From Clostridiaceae bacterium (GTDB lineage Bacteria; Bacillota; Clostridia; Oscillospirales; QAMX01): a DNA stretch of 40,655 nt. Positions 1-8,859 of this stretch are shown piece after piece. The stretch lies in the NCBI GenBank assembly GCA_018384365.1, contig JAHAYX010000011.1, positions 1-40,655 of the forward strand. Direction: 5' to 3'. The notes below the pieces were generated by a model that did no database searches, was not told where the DNA came from, and was given only the letters and a program-made list of their open reading frames with translations. Position 1 is the stretch's first letter, and each line of letters begins with the position of its first letter. Made by a program: the position numbers and the translations under genes.

Positions 1-163
1 GTATATGGAGGCGGAGATTGCCGTCTATAAAGACAGGCTGACTCCCGCTGTCATTCTGATACCCGGAAAATCCGGCAGTCTCGGCATCGGCCTGGACGCC
101 GTCCGGAAATCTGTCGAGCGCGCGGTCGGCGCGGACATCATCTCCCCCGTGGACGGGGATTAA
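1..163 (+). CDS. atpF: V-type ATP synthase subunit F, C-terminal part (5' end outside window)
   Basis: The reading frame that starts at base 2 stays open to the TAA at 161-163 and gives the last 53 residues of a protein. It contains [10 protein letters not shown] followed by GSLGIGL and ends in an amphipathic helix, which matches the C-terminus of V/A-type ATPase subunit F (NtpG), a small subunit of the central stalk. The rest of the gene lies to the left of the window. It is 19 bases upstream of subunit A and clearly in the same operon, in the usual F-A-B-D order. The identification rests on the short C-terminal motif plus context. Confidence 0.85.
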   Translation, partial: YMEAEIAVYKDRLTPAVILIPGKSGSLGIGLDAVRKSVERAVGADIISPVDGD

Positions 164-182
164 CTCGAAAGGAAGAAAAAAC

Positions 183-1952
183 ATGGGCAATGGAAAAGTC
201 ATAAAGGTCTCCGGCCCGCTCGTTGTCGCGGAAGGTCTTTCCGATGCGAATATGTTTGACGTCGTTCGCGTCGGCCGCGATCGTTTGATCGGCGAAATCA
301 TCGAGATGCGCGGCGACCAGGCGTCCATACAGGTTTACGAAGAGACCGCCGGCCTCGGCCCGGGAGATGAAGTCGCCACCACCGGCGCGCCGCTCTCGGT
401 CGAACTGGGCCCCGGCCTGATTACCACCATCTACGATGGCATCCAGCGTCCCCTGGAAACCATCCGCGACCTCGTCGGCAGCTCCATTCAGCGCGGTATC
501 GACGTGCCGTCGCTTGACCGCAAGAAAAAATGGAAGTTCGAGCCGATCGCAAAAGTCGGCGATGCCGTGATCGGCGGCGATATCATCGGCCATGTGCAGG
601 AAACGGCCGCAGTGGATACCAAAATCATGGTCCCGCCGACGCTTTCCGGCACGATCGTCAGCATCAAATCCGGCGAATTTACCGTAGAAGAGACTGTTGC
701 GGAGCTGAAAAACGCGGACGGCACGATTGTGCCGCTTTCCATGATGCAGCGTTGGCCTGTCCGTCAGGGACGCCGCTATAAGGCCAAACTCTCCCCGACC
801 GTCCCGATGATTACGGGACAGCGCAACGTGGATACCCTCTTCCCCATCGCCCGCGGCGGTACGGCAGCTATTCCCGGCCCGTTCGGCAGCGGCAAGACCG
901 TTGTGCAGCATCAGCTGGCCAAGTGGTCGGACGTTGATATCGTCGTTTACATCGGCTGCGGCGAGCGCGGCAACGAAATGACGGATGTTCTGCGCGAGTT
1001 CCCGGAACTGAAGGATCCGCGCTCCGGCGAAAGCCTGATGAAGCGTACCGTCCTGATTGCAAATACCTCCGATATGCCTGTTGCGGCGCGTGAAGCGTCC
1101 ATTTATACCGGCATTACCATCGCCGAGTATTTCCGCGACATGGGCTATGCCGTTGCAATTCTGGCGGACTCCACCTCCCGTTGGGCAGAAGCCCTGCGTG
1201 AAATGTCCGGACGTCTGGAAGAAATGCCCGGCGAAGAAGGTTACCCCGCTTACCTCACCTCCCGCCTTGCACAGTTCTATGAGCGCGCAGGCCGCGTGAT
1301 CTGCCTCGGCAGTGAGGACCGCGAAGGTTCCCTGACTGCCATCGGCGCTGTTTCTCCTCCCGGCGGCGATATTTCCGAGCCTGTTTCGCAGGCAACGCTG
1401 CGTATCGTCAAGGTTTTCTGGAGCCTCGACTCCTCCCTGGCTTACGCACGTCACTTCCCCGCCATTAACTGGCTGAACAGCTATTCGCTTTACGAGGATC
1501 GTCTCCAGCAGTGGTATATCGACAATATCAGCCCGGATTTCCCGAAGCTGCGCGCTTCAGCCATTTCTCTCCTGCAGCAGGAATCCGAACTGAATGAAAT
1601 CGTCCAGCTCGTCGGCGTGGACGCGCTTTCCCCGCAGGACCGCCTGATTCTGGAAGAAGCGCGTATGCTGCGCGAGGACTTCCTCCAGCAGGACGCCATG
1701 AGCGATACGGACGCCTATTGTCCTTCCGAAAAGCAGTTCCAGCTTTTGAGACTGATTCTTTCCTACTATGATATGGGCCGTGAGGCGCTGGCAAAGGGCG
1801 CCAATATGAATGCCCTCTTCTCGATTCCCGCGCGCGACAACATCGGCCGTGCAAAGAACGAATCGAATTATCAGAAGGCTTTTGCCGAAATCGAATCTGA
1901 GATGCGCGCACAGATCAGCGAACTGATAGCAAAGGGAGGCGAGCAGTTATGA
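183..1952 (+). CDS. atpA: V-type ATP synthase catalytic subunit A
   Basis: The 589-residue protein is the catalytic subunit of a V/A-type H+ or Na+ translocating ATPase; it hydrolyses or makes ATP in the cytoplasmic V1 head. The Walker A motif GPFGSGKT is at residues 232-239, followed by the IGCGERGNE segment and the SRWAEALRE region of rotary ATPases. The long insertion before the P-loop (about residues 110-200) is what separates A subunits from F-type beta subunits, and the length is normal for the family. The start has a purine-rich GAAAGGAAG ribosome site. Its stop overlaps the start of subunit B by four bases (ATGA), so the two are translationally coupled. Ion specificity cannot be told, because the membrane ring subunits are outside the window. 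Confidence 0.97.
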   Translation: MGNGKVIKVSGPLVVAEGLSDANMFDVVRVGRDRLIGEIIEMRGDQASIQVYEETAGLGPGDEVATTGAPLSVELGPGLITTIYDGIQRPLETIRDLVGSSIQRGIDVPSLDRKKKWKFEPIAKVGDAVIGGDIIGHVQETAAVDTKIMVPPTLSGTIVSIKSGEFTVEETVAELKNADGTIVPLSMMQRWPVRQGRRYKAKLSPTVPMITGQRNVDTLFPIARGGTAAIPGPFGSGKTVVQHQLAKWSDVDIVVYIGCGERGNEMTDVLREFPELKDPRSGESLMKRTVLIANTSDMPVAAREASIYTGITIAEYFRDMGYAVAILADSTSRWAEALREMSGRLEEMPGEEGYPAYLTSRLAQFYERAGRVICLGSEDREGSLTAIGAVSPPGGDISEPVSQATLRIVKVFWSLDSSLAYARHFPAINWLNSYSLYEDRLQQWYIDNISPDFPKLRASAISLLQQESELNEIVQLVGVDALSPQDRLILEEARMLREDFLQQDAMSDTDAYCPSEKQFQLLRLILSYYDMGREALAKGANMNALFSIPARDNIGRAKNESNYQKAFAEIESEMRAQISELIAKGGEQL

Positions 1953-3331
1953 TTAAAGAATATCGTACCATACAGGAAATTGCCGGCCCTCTGATGCTTG
2001 TGCAGAACGTGGAAGGCGTCACCTATGGTGAACTGGCTGAAATCCGCCTGCAAAACGGCGAAATCCGCCGCTGTAAGGTTCTGGAGGTCGAGGGCGACAA
2101 CGCTCTGGTGCAGCTTTTTGAATCCTCTACGGGCATTAATCTGGCAAATTCCAGCGTTCGCTTCCTGGGGCACGGCATTGAGCTGGGCGTCTCCGCGGAT
2201 ATGCTCGGCCGTGTCTTTGACGGTCTCGGCAACCCGATCGACAACGGCCCGGAGCTTCTGCCGGACAAACGTCTCGACATCAACGGTTTGCCGATGAACC
2301 CCGCCGCGCGCGCCTATCCGTCCGAGTTCATTCAGACGGGTGTTTCCGCGATCGACGGCCTGAATACGCTGGTCCGCGGCCAGAAGCTGCCTATTTTCTC
2401 CGGTTCCGGTCTGCCGCATGCAGATCTCGCCGCGCAGATTGCGCGTCAGGCAAAGGTTCTTGACAATTCCAGCCAGTTTGCGGTCGTTTTCGCCGCCGTC
2501 GGCATCACGTTTGAAGAGGCGGACTTCTTCATCAACGACTTCCGCCGCACCGGCTCCATCGACCGTACGGTCATGTTCATGAATCTGGCAAACGACCCCG
2601 CCATCGAGCGTATTTCCACGCCGCGTATGGCGCTGACCGCCGCGGAATACCTGGCCTTTGACCAGGGCATGCACGTGCTGGTCATCATCACGGATATCAC
2701 GAACTATGCAGAGGCGCTGCGTGAGGTTTCCGCTGCCCGTAAGGAAGTGCCGGGCCGCCGCGGTTATCCGGGTTATATGTACACCGACCTGGCATCCATG
2801 TACGAACGCGCCGGACGCCGTGAGGGTTGTGACGGCAGCATCACGCTGATTCCGATCCTTACCATGCCGGAAGACGACAAGACCCATCCGATCCCTGACC
2901 TGACCGGTTACATCACCGAAGGCCAGATCATCCTCTCCCGCGACCTCTACCGTAAGGGCCTTCGTCCGCCGGTCGACGTTCTGCCGTCCCTGTCCCGACT
3001 GAAGGATAAAGGTATCGGCGAGGGCAAGACCCGTGCCGACCACTCCGGCGTTATGAACCAGCTCTTTGCGGCGTACGCACGCGGCAAGGACGCAAAGGAA
3101 CTCATGACCATCCTCGGTGAGGCTGCGCTGACCGATATCGACAAGCTTTATGCAAAGTTTGCCGACGAGTTTGAAAACCGCTATGTCTCACAGGGTTATG
3201 ATACGAACCGTTCGATTGAGGAAACGCTCTCGATCGGCTGGGAGCTGCTCTCCATCCTGCCGAAAAACGAGCTGAAACGTATCAAACCGCAGTTTATCGA
3301 AAAGTATTTCCCCGAAAAGAGCGAAGAATGA
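1949..3331 (+). CDS. atpB: V-type ATP synthase non-catalytic subunit B
   Basis: The 460-residue protein is the regulatory, nucleotide-binding but non-catalytic partner of subunit A in the V1 hexamer. Instead of a Walker A motif it carries FSGSGLPH (residues 150-157), the degenerate loop typical of B subunits. The ERAGR-type segment and the C-terminal [11 protein letters not shown] region are also present. Length fits the family (about 460). It overlaps subunit A by four bases and is followed, 26 bases on, by subunit D. Confidence 0.97.
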   Translation: MIKEYRTIQEIAGPLMLVQNVEGVTYGELAEIRLQNGEIRRCKVLEVEGDNALVQLFESSTGINLANSSVRFLGHGIELGVSADMLGRVFDGLGNPIDNGPELLPDKRLDINGLPMNPAARAYPSEFIQTGVSAIDGLNTLVRGQKLPIFSGSGLPHADLAAQIARQAKVLDNSSQFAVVFAAVGITFEEADFFINDFRRTGSIDRTVMFMNLANDPAIERISTPRMALTAAEYLAFDQGMHVLVIITDITNYAEALREVSAARKEVPGRRGYPGYMYTDLASMYERAGRREGCDGSITLIPILTMPEDDKTHPIPDLTGYITEGQIILSRDLYRKGLRPPVDVLPSLSRLKDKGIGEGKTRADHSGVMNQLFAAYARGKDAKELMTILGEAALTDIDKLYAKFADEFENRYVSQGYDTNRSIEETLSIGWELLSILPKNELKRIKPQFIEKYFPEKSEE

Positions 3332-3357
3332 CAACGGTTTTCAGGAGGTGAGCCGAC

Positions 3358-4041
3358 ATGGCTGTCATGAATGTGAATCCCACGCGTATGGAGCTGACGA
3401 GGCTCAAAACGCGGCTGAAAACCGCAACAAGAGGACACAAGCTCCTGAAGGACAAGCTCGATGAAATGATGAAGCAGTTTCTCGATATTGTCCGGGAAAA
3501 CCGCGCGCTCCGTGTGAAGGTGGAAAACGCGCTGACGGATGCCTATCGCCGTTTCACGGTGGCTGCTGCCGTGATGTCCCCTGAGATGCTGGAGCAATCG
3601 CTTCTCTGCCCCAAGCAGGCGGTATCGCTTGAAATGTCGTTTACAAACGTCATGAGCGTGGATGTGCCGAAATATTCGATCAAATTGAAAAACGACGAGC
3701 CCTCGGAAATTTTTCCCTATGGCTTTGCGGCAACCTCCGGCGAGCTGGATGCGGCAATTTCCGAGCTGAACGCCGCGCTGGAGCTGATGCTCCGCCTTGC
3801 GGAAGCGGAAAAATCCGCGCAGCTGCTTGCGTCGGAGATCGAAAAGACACGCCGCCGCGTCAATGCGCTTGAATATGTCATGATCCCGCAGATGCAGGAG
3901 ACTATCCGCTATATCGTCATGAAGCTCGACGAGAACGAGCGCGGCAATCTCTCCCGCCTGATGAAGGTCAAGGACATGATGGTGGAAGAACAGATGGAAA
4001 AGGCACGCGCCAGGGCTGAAGCCCTGCGTGCGCAGGCATAA
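3358..4041 (+). CDS. atpD: V-type ATP synthase subunit D
   Basis: The 227-residue protein is the central rotor shaft of the V1 sector, coupling ATP turnover to ring rotation. The N-terminus (NPTRMELTRLKTRLKTA, near residue 6) and the C-terminal half (RRRVNALEYVMIPQ, about residue 162) are hallmark D-subunit sequences. Both ends are predicted long helices that form the coiled-coil axle. A perfect AGGAGGTGA ribosome site lies seven bases before the ATG. It is the last gene of the operon and is followed directly by a strong terminator. Confidence 0.95.
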   Translation: MAVMNVNPTRMELTRLKTRLKTATRGHKLLKDKLDEMMKQFLDIVRENRALRVKVENALTDAYRRFTVAAAVMSPEMLEQSLLCPKQAVSLEMSFTNVMSVDVPKYSIKLKNDEPSEIFPYGFAATSGELDAAISELNAALELMLRLAEAEKSAQLLASEIEKTRRRVNALEYVMIPQMQETIRYIVMKLDENERGNLSRLMKVKDMMVEEQMEKARARAEALRAQA

Positions 4042-4051
4042 CCGATACGAC

Positions 4052-4085
4052 AAGGCCCGGTAAGCAGACTTACCGGGCCTTTTTC
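4052..4085 (+). terminator. Rho-independent terminator of the V-ATPase operon
   Basis: A perfect 13-bp stem (AAGGCCCGGTAAG with CTTACCGGGCCTT) closes a CAGA loop and runs into TTTTT. It begins ten bases after the stop of subunit D. Confidence 0.95.
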
Positions 4086-4098
4086 ACTGTTTCTGAAA

Positions 4099-4138
4099 CA
4101 AAAACAGTCCCGCATACCCTTTTAGCATGCGGGACTGT
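4099..4138 (-). terminator. Rho-independent terminator of the vanY-like operon
   Basis: A 12-bp stem (ACAGTCCCGCAT with ATGCGGGACTGT) has an 11-base loop. On the minus strand it is followed by TTTTTGTTTC. An outer CTGAAACA/TGTTTCAG pair can extend it. It lies between the convergent V-ATPase operon and the minus-strand gene at 4164. Confidence 0.9.
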
Positions 4139-4163
4139 CTGTTTCAGGCACCATGACAGTATT

Positions 4164-5015
4164 TTAAGAAAGTTTGGCAGTCAGAATATAATATCCTGTG
4201 TTGTCGGGAGAAATGGTCAGTTCCTCGTATACCGCCGGGACGTAAAATTCCCCGCCGCGCTGCCGTGAGATCAGATAATTCCCCACCTGAAAAAACACAT
4301 CCGGTTTTAACCGATCAATGTATTCCTCCAGCGTCAGGCCGTTTGAAGCAATGACTACGGCGTGCGGTTCGCCCACATAGCGAATATGCCATGGTTCATA
4401 GCGTATTCCCGTGACGGACTCCCTGCCGCGCGGATACCGGATAATAAAGCCGTAGTCCTGGCAGTTCGCGTTCACAAACTGTCCCGCCTCCGATTTGAGA
4501 AAGCCATCCCCCGCATAATACTGCACGTAAACATCCAGGGCAAGCCCGGTCTGGTGTTCGCTGGCGCCCGTCTGGGCGGCTGTATCGCTGCCTTCGCTCG
4601 CCAGCAGTGCTTCCTGTTCTTCCGCCGTACGGTAACTGCTCATCACATACAGTTTTTCATCAAAGCGCGCCTGCACGGCCGCGGCAAGCGCAGCATAAGC
4701 ATCCATGATGCAATCATTCATGAAAACACCGGAGTCCTTATATTCCGAAACAGCCGCCGTATACGCATCCGTGAGCCTGTATTCTTCGTTCACCAGCATC
4801 AGCGACTGATCATATCTGCAGTTTTCCTCCGCCATCAGCTGTGAAAGCTGCTTCTGTACGACTTTTATGTCTTCCGGCTTCAGTTCCGTCCATTCCACAC
4901 CCTCGCGGAACCATCCGCTCACGGTATCCACCACGCGAAACCGGACATCCTCGCGGAAATAGAGAAACACTGCGGCAACGATCAGAAGCAGCAGCAACCC
5001 TTTCCATTTTTTCAT
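4164..5015 (-). CDS. VanY-type D-alanyl-D-alanine carboxypeptidase (M15 family)
   Basis: The 283-residue protein has a single N-terminal hydrophobic segment (about residues 5-20, after MKKWKG) and so is probably membrane-anchored with its domain outside. The zinc-site motifs of M15B peptidases are clear: SEHQTGLALDVY (the SxHxxGxAxD pattern) and YEPWHIRYVG (the ExxWH pattern). Such enzymes trim the terminal D-Ala from peptidoglycan stem peptides. I chose the ATG at 5013-5015 because it overlaps the stop of the upstream acetyltransferase as ATGA and puts the signal anchor at the start; an upstream start at 5069 would add an unlikely leader. With no VanS/VanR/VanA homologues nearby, housekeeping cell-wall trimming is more likely than vancomycin resistance. 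Confidence 0.9.
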   Translation of the reverse strand: MKKWKGLLLLLIVAAVFLYFREDVRFRVVDTVSGWFREGVEWTELKPEDIKVVQKQLSQLMAEENCRYDQSLMLVNEEYRLTDAYTAAVSEYKDSGVFMNDCIMDAYAALAAAVQARFDEKLYVMSSYRTAEEQEALLASEGSDTAAQTGASEHQTGLALDVYVQYYAGDGFLKSEAGQFVNANCQDYGFIIRYPRGRESVTGIRYEPWHIRYVGEPHAVVIASNGLTLEEYIDRLKPDVFFQVGNYLISRQRGGEFYVPAVYEELTISPDNTGYYILTAKLS

Positions 5016-5455
5016 ACGGTTTCTGCCTCTTCTGCCAGAGATGGCTTGTACATATCGACATGCGGGCAATATTCGTCCAAATATTCCTCCCCGTGCCGGA
5101 CATAACCGAGTCTCTCATAGAATCCGGATGCGCGAACCTGCGCGCTGACCTTAAACCGGCGTGCACCCAGCTTTTTTAATTCCTCTTCAAACCACAGCAT
5201 CATTTGTTCTCCAAGATGCTGCCCTCGATAGGCACGCATAACTGCCACGCGGCCAATCTTACAGAGGCCCTCGTCATTCAGGAAAGCGCGTGCTGTTGCC
5301 GCAGGCTGATCGCCGTCATATACAACGACATGCCACGCCTCATCGTCCAAGTCGTCCAGTTCCTTGACAAAGCCCTGTTCTTCCACAAACACCGTAATCC
5401 GTATCAGATGCGCGTCGGAATAGTCCCCGCGCCGTATCAGTTGATAAGTATACAC
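5012..5455 (-). CDS. GNAT family N-acetyltransferase (ElaA-like)
   Basis: The 147-residue protein has the GNAT fold pattern: the acetyl-CoA loop appears as RAYRGQHLGEQMM (about residues 94-106) and the C-terminal part as ASGFYERLGYVRHGEEYLDE. The FVEEQGF start and the DEYCPHVDMYK end resemble the ElaA/YjcF branch, whose substrates are mostly unknown. Translation starts at a GTG (5453-5455) six bases after AGGAGG. It sits between the DUF3810 gene and the vanY-like gene, coupled to the latter by a four-base overlap. Substrate is not predictable. Confidence 0.88.
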   Translation of the reverse strand: MYTYQLIRRGDYSDAHLIRITVFVEEQGFVKELDDLDDEAWHVVVYDGDQPAATARAFLNDEGLCKIGRVAVMRAYRGQHLGEQMMLWFEEELKKLGARRFKVSAQVRASGFYERLGYVRHGEEYLDEYCPHVDMYKPSLAEEAETV

Positions 5456-5466
5456 AAAAATCCTCC

Positions 5467-6576
5467 TTACAGAACGTCCGCATATGCCGCAAGCAGCAGA
5501 TCCACCATCAGACCATAACTGGCTGTGCCGGAAGCCTGACCATAGCTTTTGAGGTATCCGTCGTTCACGCGGTCGCCAATTTTAGAAAGCACGCCGTCAT
5601 ACCGCCGGGCACTCTCGTTGTGCTGCGCAATGTCCTTGGCCAGATTGTCGTTCACACCAGCCTGAACAGCGCGTGCGCTGTCCGCATCCACGGCATACAG
5701 CGCATTGACGCAATAGATATACGCCATAAAATATCCGGAATAGGCCACGCGCCGGTCTGTATTGGCCCGGCAGGACAAAAAAGCAATGAAATTTGCCTCG
5801 TCCTCCGGCGCAATGGACAGGCGGTGCGCCGTTTCATGCGCCATCGTAAAAATAATGGATTGATCTGGGCTGTCCGGAACAACAATGCTCTCCCCCGTAA
5901 ACGGAACATAGATACCCGAAATGCCAAACGAGGCCAGGATCTTCCATGCAGACAGGCTCTTCACAGGCGCATATGTACTGGAAAGGAACCCATATTCCTG
6001 TGAAAGCGTTTCATAGCCCATTGGAACAAGCGCAGCCATGCCGGCGAAGTTGCCAAACTCGCAAAACCCTTCCATATCGCGCGGAACAATGTCCGCATAT
6101 TCATTGGCGCGGTCGCGCATCAATTCCGTCAGTTCAATCAGGTCGGATTTATCCGCCTCCCCCACCTGCAAGCCCATGCGTTCGGAAATCGGAGAACAGA
6201 AATAGTTGGCCCCATACAGGGCAAAAAACAACAGCAGCATTGCCGAACCAAACGCGAGGATATTGGAAAGCATCCTGAGCAGGCGCGGCAGAACCTCTCT
6301 GGTCGCACACATTTTATAGATGGCAAAGGAAAGATAGAGCAGCGCCGCTGTCAGCAGGACGAAAACAAGCAGCTCCGCGACCGTGAAGGACACATAGGAC
6401 ATCGCGCCGGATAAAATCATGGCGATCGACTTCGTGACTTCCCGGTAACTGTCGGCGTAGGGTGGATTTTTGGAGAAAACCGAATACGTTGCAAAATAGG
6501 CCGCAAACATCAGTGCAGCAAACACAAAACGGCCGGCTGTTCCGGCAGTCAGATAAGAGCCCTCTTTTCGCTTCAT
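5467..6576 (-). CDS. DUF3810-type membrane protein with HExxH zinc motif
   Basis: The 369-residue protein has about three N-terminal membrane segments (within residues 15-130) and then a soluble domain containing AHETAHRLSI followed by EDEANFIAFL. The HETAH is an HExxH zinc site and the downstream E of EDEAN is a plausible third ligand, so a gluzincin-like peptidase is likely. The pattern and length match DUF3810, a family without a known substrate. The start at 6576 is chosen for its GGAGG site; the open frame reaches further upstream but has no ribosome site there. It is the first gene of a three-gene unit with the acetyltransferase and VanY-like genes, suggesting an envelope role. Confidence 0.85.
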   Translation of the reverse strand: MKRKEGSYLTAGTAGRFVFAALMFAAYFATYSVFSKNPPYADSYREVTKSIAMILSGAMSYVSFTVAELLVFVLLTAALLYLSFAIYKMCATREVLPRLLRMLSNILAFGSAMLLLFFALYGANYFCSPISERMGLQVGEADKSDLIELTELMRDRANEYADIVPRDMEGFCEFGNFAGMAALVPMGYETLSQEYGFLSSTYAPVKSLSAWKILASFGISGIYVPFTGESIVVPDSPDQSIIFTMAHETAHRLSIAPEDEANFIAFLSCRANTDRRVAYSGYFMAYIYCVNALYAVDADSARAVQAGVNDNLAKDIAQHNESARRYDGVLSKIGDRVNDGYLKSYGQASGTASYGLMVDLLLAAYADVL

Positions 6577-6634
6577 TCTGTTTCCTCCGCTTCCGATCAA
6601 CGCTTCCGGCCCGCAGGCAGGGTACTCTGAAATT

Positions 6635-6663
6635 AGTATACCATACTTGCGGATTCTTGTGTA
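6635..6663 (-). promoter_or_regulatory. Sigma-A promoter (extended -10) for the DUF3810 operon
   Basis: On the minus strand TACACA (6663-6658) and TGG-TATACT (ending at 6635) are separated by a 17-base spacer. The TGN extension compensates for the weak -35. It lies about 60 bases before the start codon. Confidence 0.65.
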
Positions 6664-6857
6664 GTATTTTTGTGAAGAGCCGTCACTTTTCGTGTGCTGC
6701 CCGCTTCTACTGTCCCTTTCCCATGCAGCGGACGGCAGAGGAGGTATACAAGTGCGCAAAAAATGAAATACCCATATTTGAAAACACGAGCATTTGAGAG
6801 ATATCGGGAGAAAATAAAAGCTTCAAAATTGTAAATTAAATTTTCTGAAAAAAGTAC
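6664..6857. other. Intergenic stretch between divergent promoters
   Basis: No convincing gene. A GGAGG at about 6740 precedes a GTG that hits a stop after three codons, and an ATG slightly further on opens only 23 codons in AT-rich DNA. I do not call a gene here. Confidence 0.5.
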
Positions 6858-6886
6858 TTGACACCCGGATGGAAGTATGGTATAAA
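6858..6886 (+). promoter_or_regulatory. Strong sigma-A promoter for rplM-rpsI
   Basis: A consensus TTGACA (6858-6863), exactly 17 bases of spacer and TATAAA (6881-6886) with a TGG extended -10. This is one of the best promoters in the window, as expected for ribosomal protein genes. The predicted start of transcription is near 6893. Confidence 0.9.
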
Positions 6887-6892
6887 TAATAC

Positions 6893-7118
6893 CTGTCGGA
6901 CATTAGCAATACACTTTTGTGCGGCGATTTCTGCAAATAAAACGCGGATTCCTTCTGATTCCGGCGTTTTTACGCCGATCATCCGGCGATCCCTCCGTGC
7001 GGCACTTTCGCATGGGCGGTTCCGGTCAGCTCAAAAGCTAAAGAACCCGTTTCTTTGTCTTTTGAGTTGTCCGGCGGACAGATCGGCCCAGACACAAAGT
7101 AGCAGTGGAGGGAAAAGA
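6893..7118 (+). promoter_or_regulatory. Structured 5' leader of rplM-rpsI (possible L13-type autoregulatory leader)
   Basis: About 225 bases separate the predicted transcription start from the rplM ATG. The first bases (CTGTCGGAC, 6893-6901) can pair over a long range with GTCCG-gcg-GACAG at 7069-7081. Inside lie a hairpin CGGCGT/ACGCCG (6962-6977) and a hairpin CTCAAAAG/CTTTTGAG (7030-7066) with an inner AAAGAA/TTCTTT helix. No internal U-tract terminator is visible, so control at translation or processing is more likely than attenuation. Firmicute rplM leaders that bind L13 are known, but I cannot confirm a match to that family by eye. Confidence 0.55.
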
Positions 7119-7553
7119 ATGTCAACTTACATGGCAAAACCGGACACCATCCAGCGCAGCTGGTACATCTTGGACGCAGCTGGCAAGCCGCTCGGCCGTA
7201 CCGCTGCCGCTGCTGCGCACATCCTGCGCGGCAAGCATAAAGCGGAGTATACGCCGAACCAGGACTGCGGCGATTACGTTATCGTGATCAATGTCGAAAA
7301 GGCAATCCTGACCGGCCGCAAGATGGAGCAGAAGTTCTATCGCACCCACTCGGGTTATCCGGGCGGACTTAAGGAAACCAAATACCGTCTTCTGATGCAG
7401 GACAAGCCTGAGCTTGCTATGAAGCTTGCCGTCCGCGGCATGCTTCCCCGCAACCACAACGGCCGTGAGCAGCTGAAGCGTCTGAGACTCTTTGTTGGCG
7501 CTTCCCATATTCATGAGGCCCAGAAGCCCGTCGAGTGGACCGGCAAGCTTTAA
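7119..7553 (+). CDS. rplM: 50S ribosomal protein L13
   Basis: The 144-residue protein shows the L13 landmarks: WYILDAAGKPLGRTA at the N-terminus, the HILRGKHK segment, GYVIVIN-like strand, HSGYPGG and the AVRGMLPRN motif before the C-terminus. It binds 23S rRNA early in large-subunit assembly. The start at 7119 follows GGAGGGAA; a second ATG four codons in (MAKPD) is possible but less well spaced. It is followed 15 bases later by rpsI, the universal partner. Confidence 0.97.
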   Translation: MSTYMAKPDTIQRSWYILDAAGKPLGRTAAAAAHILRGKHKAEYTPNQDCGDYVIVINVEKAILTGRKMEQKFYRTHSGYPGGLKETKYRLLMQDKPELAMKLAVRGMLPRNHNGREQLKRLRLFVGASHIHEAQKPVEWTGKL

Positions 7554-7568
7554 GGAGGAGGAACGAGA

Positions 7569-7973
7569 ATGTATCAGAGCAAGAAACTTTATCATTACGG
7601 CACCGGCCGCAGAAAGAAATCTGTCGCACGCGTGAGACTCTATCCGAACGGCACCGGCGCTATTACGATTAACGGCCGCGATATCGAAGAATATTTCGGT
7701 CTTGACACCATGAAGCTGATCGTTCGTCAGCCCTTCGCCGTTACCGATACGCTCGGCAAGTTCGACGTGGAAGTAACCGTCGTGGGCGGCGGCTTCACCG
7801 GCCAGGCCGGCGCTATCCGTCATGGCCTCGCCCGTGCGCTTGTGAAAGCAAACGAGGAATATAAGGCTGCCCTGAAGAAGGCCGGCTTCCTCACCCGTGA
7901 CCCGAGAATGAAAGAGCGTAAGAAGTACGGCCTCAAAGCCGCCCGTCGCGCTCCGCAGTTCTCCAAGAGATAA
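7569..7973 (+). CDS. rpsI: 30S ribosomal protein S9
   Basis: The 134-residue protein contains [15 protein letters not shown] near the N-terminus, [19 protein letters not shown] in the middle and ends in the basic [17 protein letters not shown]-type tail that reaches the tRNA in the P site. Length and motifs are standard. A GGAGGAGG site precedes the ATG. It ends the rplM-rpsI operon; a strong terminator follows. Confidence 0.97.
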   Translation: MYQSKKLYHYGTGRRKKSVARVRLYPNGTGAITINGRDIEEYFGLDTMKLIVRQPFAVTDTLGKFDVEVTVVGGGFTGQAGAIRHGLARALVKANEEYKAALKKAGFLTRDPRMKERKKYGLKAARRAPQFSKR

Positions 7974-8004
7974 TCGGTCGCGTTTTTACAATCAAAAAAG
8001 GCTC

Positions 8005-8041
8005 AAAAACCCCGGAAAATCTCGATTTTCCGGGGTTTTTC
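8005..8041 (+). terminator. Rho-independent terminator of rplM-rpsI
   Basis: A perfect 16-bp stem (AAAAACCCCGGAAAAT with ATTTTCCGGGGTTTTT) and a CTCG loop, ending in a T-run. It is symmetrical enough to act in both directions. Confidence 0.95.
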
Positions 8042-8148
8042 TATACAAATCATTCATAGCTTGCCGACAGCAAAACCTTCTCTGCCGGTTGGAAGAAAGC
8101 AGTAAGCATTGCGCACTTCAGATAATGCAGAAAGCACGCCAAAATGTA

Positions 8149-8177
8149 TTTACTGTCAAAATGATACGTGCTATACT
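8149..8177 (+). promoter_or_regulatory. Sigma-A promoter for the small ORF and PNPOx-like gene
   Basis: TTTACT (8149-8154), a 17-base spacer and TATACT (8172-8177). Transcription would start near 8184, just before the small ORF at 8199. Confidence 0.7.
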
Positions 8178-8198
8178 ATTCTCGACAAGGCGGCTGGT

Positions 8199-8345
8199 AT
8201 GAAAACAGGAGAAAAGATCGCACTTCTTGAAAAACGGAAAGAACAGACGCAGGCGCAGATTACCGAGATATACCATGCAAGGTTCTTTCCCTGCGTCGAA
8301 ACAACAGTATCGTGCGGAAGACTACATCGTTGCCGCCTGAAGTAA
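8199..8345 (+). pseudogene. Small ORF (48 aa), possible remnant of a MerR-type dimerisation helix
   Basis: The ORF begins MKTGEKIALLEKRKEQTQAQ and has AAGGCGG before its ATG and a good promoter upstream. The segment IALLEKRKEQTQAQI is like the coiled-coil dimerisation helix that follows the HTH in MerR-family regulators, but there is no HTH and the last 20 residues look random (Cys- and Arg-rich). I read it as a decayed fragment that left a promoter and a short leader ORF ahead of the PNPOx-like gene. It could equally be a real short protein; confidence is low. Confidence 0.35.
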
Positions 8346-8385
8346 ACATCGCATCCATTGAAATCGAATAAAGGAGGAGCTGGCA

Positions 8386-8799
8386 ATGAATCAGGAGGGT
8401 CTGAATGTCTTGCAGGAACGCTTCGGCAGGGACACAGTGATTGTGCTTGGGACAACAGACGGAGATTTTCCGGCTATACGATACGTGAATGCATATTATG
8501 AGGATGGCGCTTTTTATGTCATCACGTATGCCCTGTCTAACAAGATGAAGCAAATCGGGAGAAATCCCAACGTTGCGCTCTGTGCGGAATGGTTTTCGGG
8601 CAGAGGAACAGCAGTAAGCCTCGGATATTTTGGGAAAGAGGAAAACCGGGAACTGGCAGAAAAGCTGCGCCGGGAGTTTGCAGAGTGGATTGATAACGGG
8701 CATAACAATTTTGAAGATCAAAACACCATTATTTTGAAAATCAATTTGCTTGACTGCGTACTTTTTTCCCACGGCACAAGGTATGCGCTGACGTTTTGA
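8386..8799 (+). CDS. Pyridoxamine 5'-phosphate oxidase-like FMN-binding protein
   Basis: The 137-residue protein has the order of strands of the FMN-binding split barrel: VIVLGTTDGDFPAIRYVNAYY, then GAFYVITYALSNKMKQIGRNPNVALC, where the TxxxSxKxxxI pattern is the flavin phosphate contact. The length is that of small PNPOx-like proteins (often annotated as general stress or nitroimidazole-resistance-like), not of true PdxH, which is longer. The start follows AAAGGAGGAG. It probably shares the promoter at 8149 with the short ORF. Substrate unknown. Confidence 0.8.
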   Translation: MNQEGLNVLQERFGRDTVIVLGTTDGDFPAIRYVNAYYEDGAFYVITYALSNKMKQIGRNPNVALCAEWFSGRGTAVSLGYFGKEENRELAEKLRREFAEWIDNGHNNFEDQNTIILKINLLDCVLFSHGTRYALTF

Positions 8800-8803
8800 G
8801 AAA

Positions 8804-8845
8804 AACCGAAAAGAGCCGGAGCACTTGCGCTCCGGCTCTTTTTTC
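8804..8845. terminator. Bidirectional terminator
   Basis: The core is AAGAGCCGGAGC (8811-8822) and GCTCCGGCTCTT (8829-8840) with T-runs or A-runs on both sides. It separates the convergent genes ending at 8799 and 8860. Confidence 0.92.
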
Positions 8846-8859
8846 TTTGGTTTTGACAA

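Noticed and set aside
138-1454. 438-codon open frame on the minus strand opposite atpA
   Set aside because: It lies wholly within the clearly conserved atpA gene and arises from GC-rich codon structure; no motif and no ribosome site.
1871-3043. 390-codon minus-strand frame opposite atpB
   Set aside because: Shadow of the conserved subunit B gene; no family resemblance.
4164-5015. Vancomycin resistance cluster
   Set aside because: Only a VanY-like enzyme is present, without VanRS, VanH, VanA or VanX homologues in the window.
6756-6832. 23-codon ORF (MKYPYLKTRAF...) before the rplM promoter
   Set aside because: Ribosome site too far, AT-rich context and no conserved feature.
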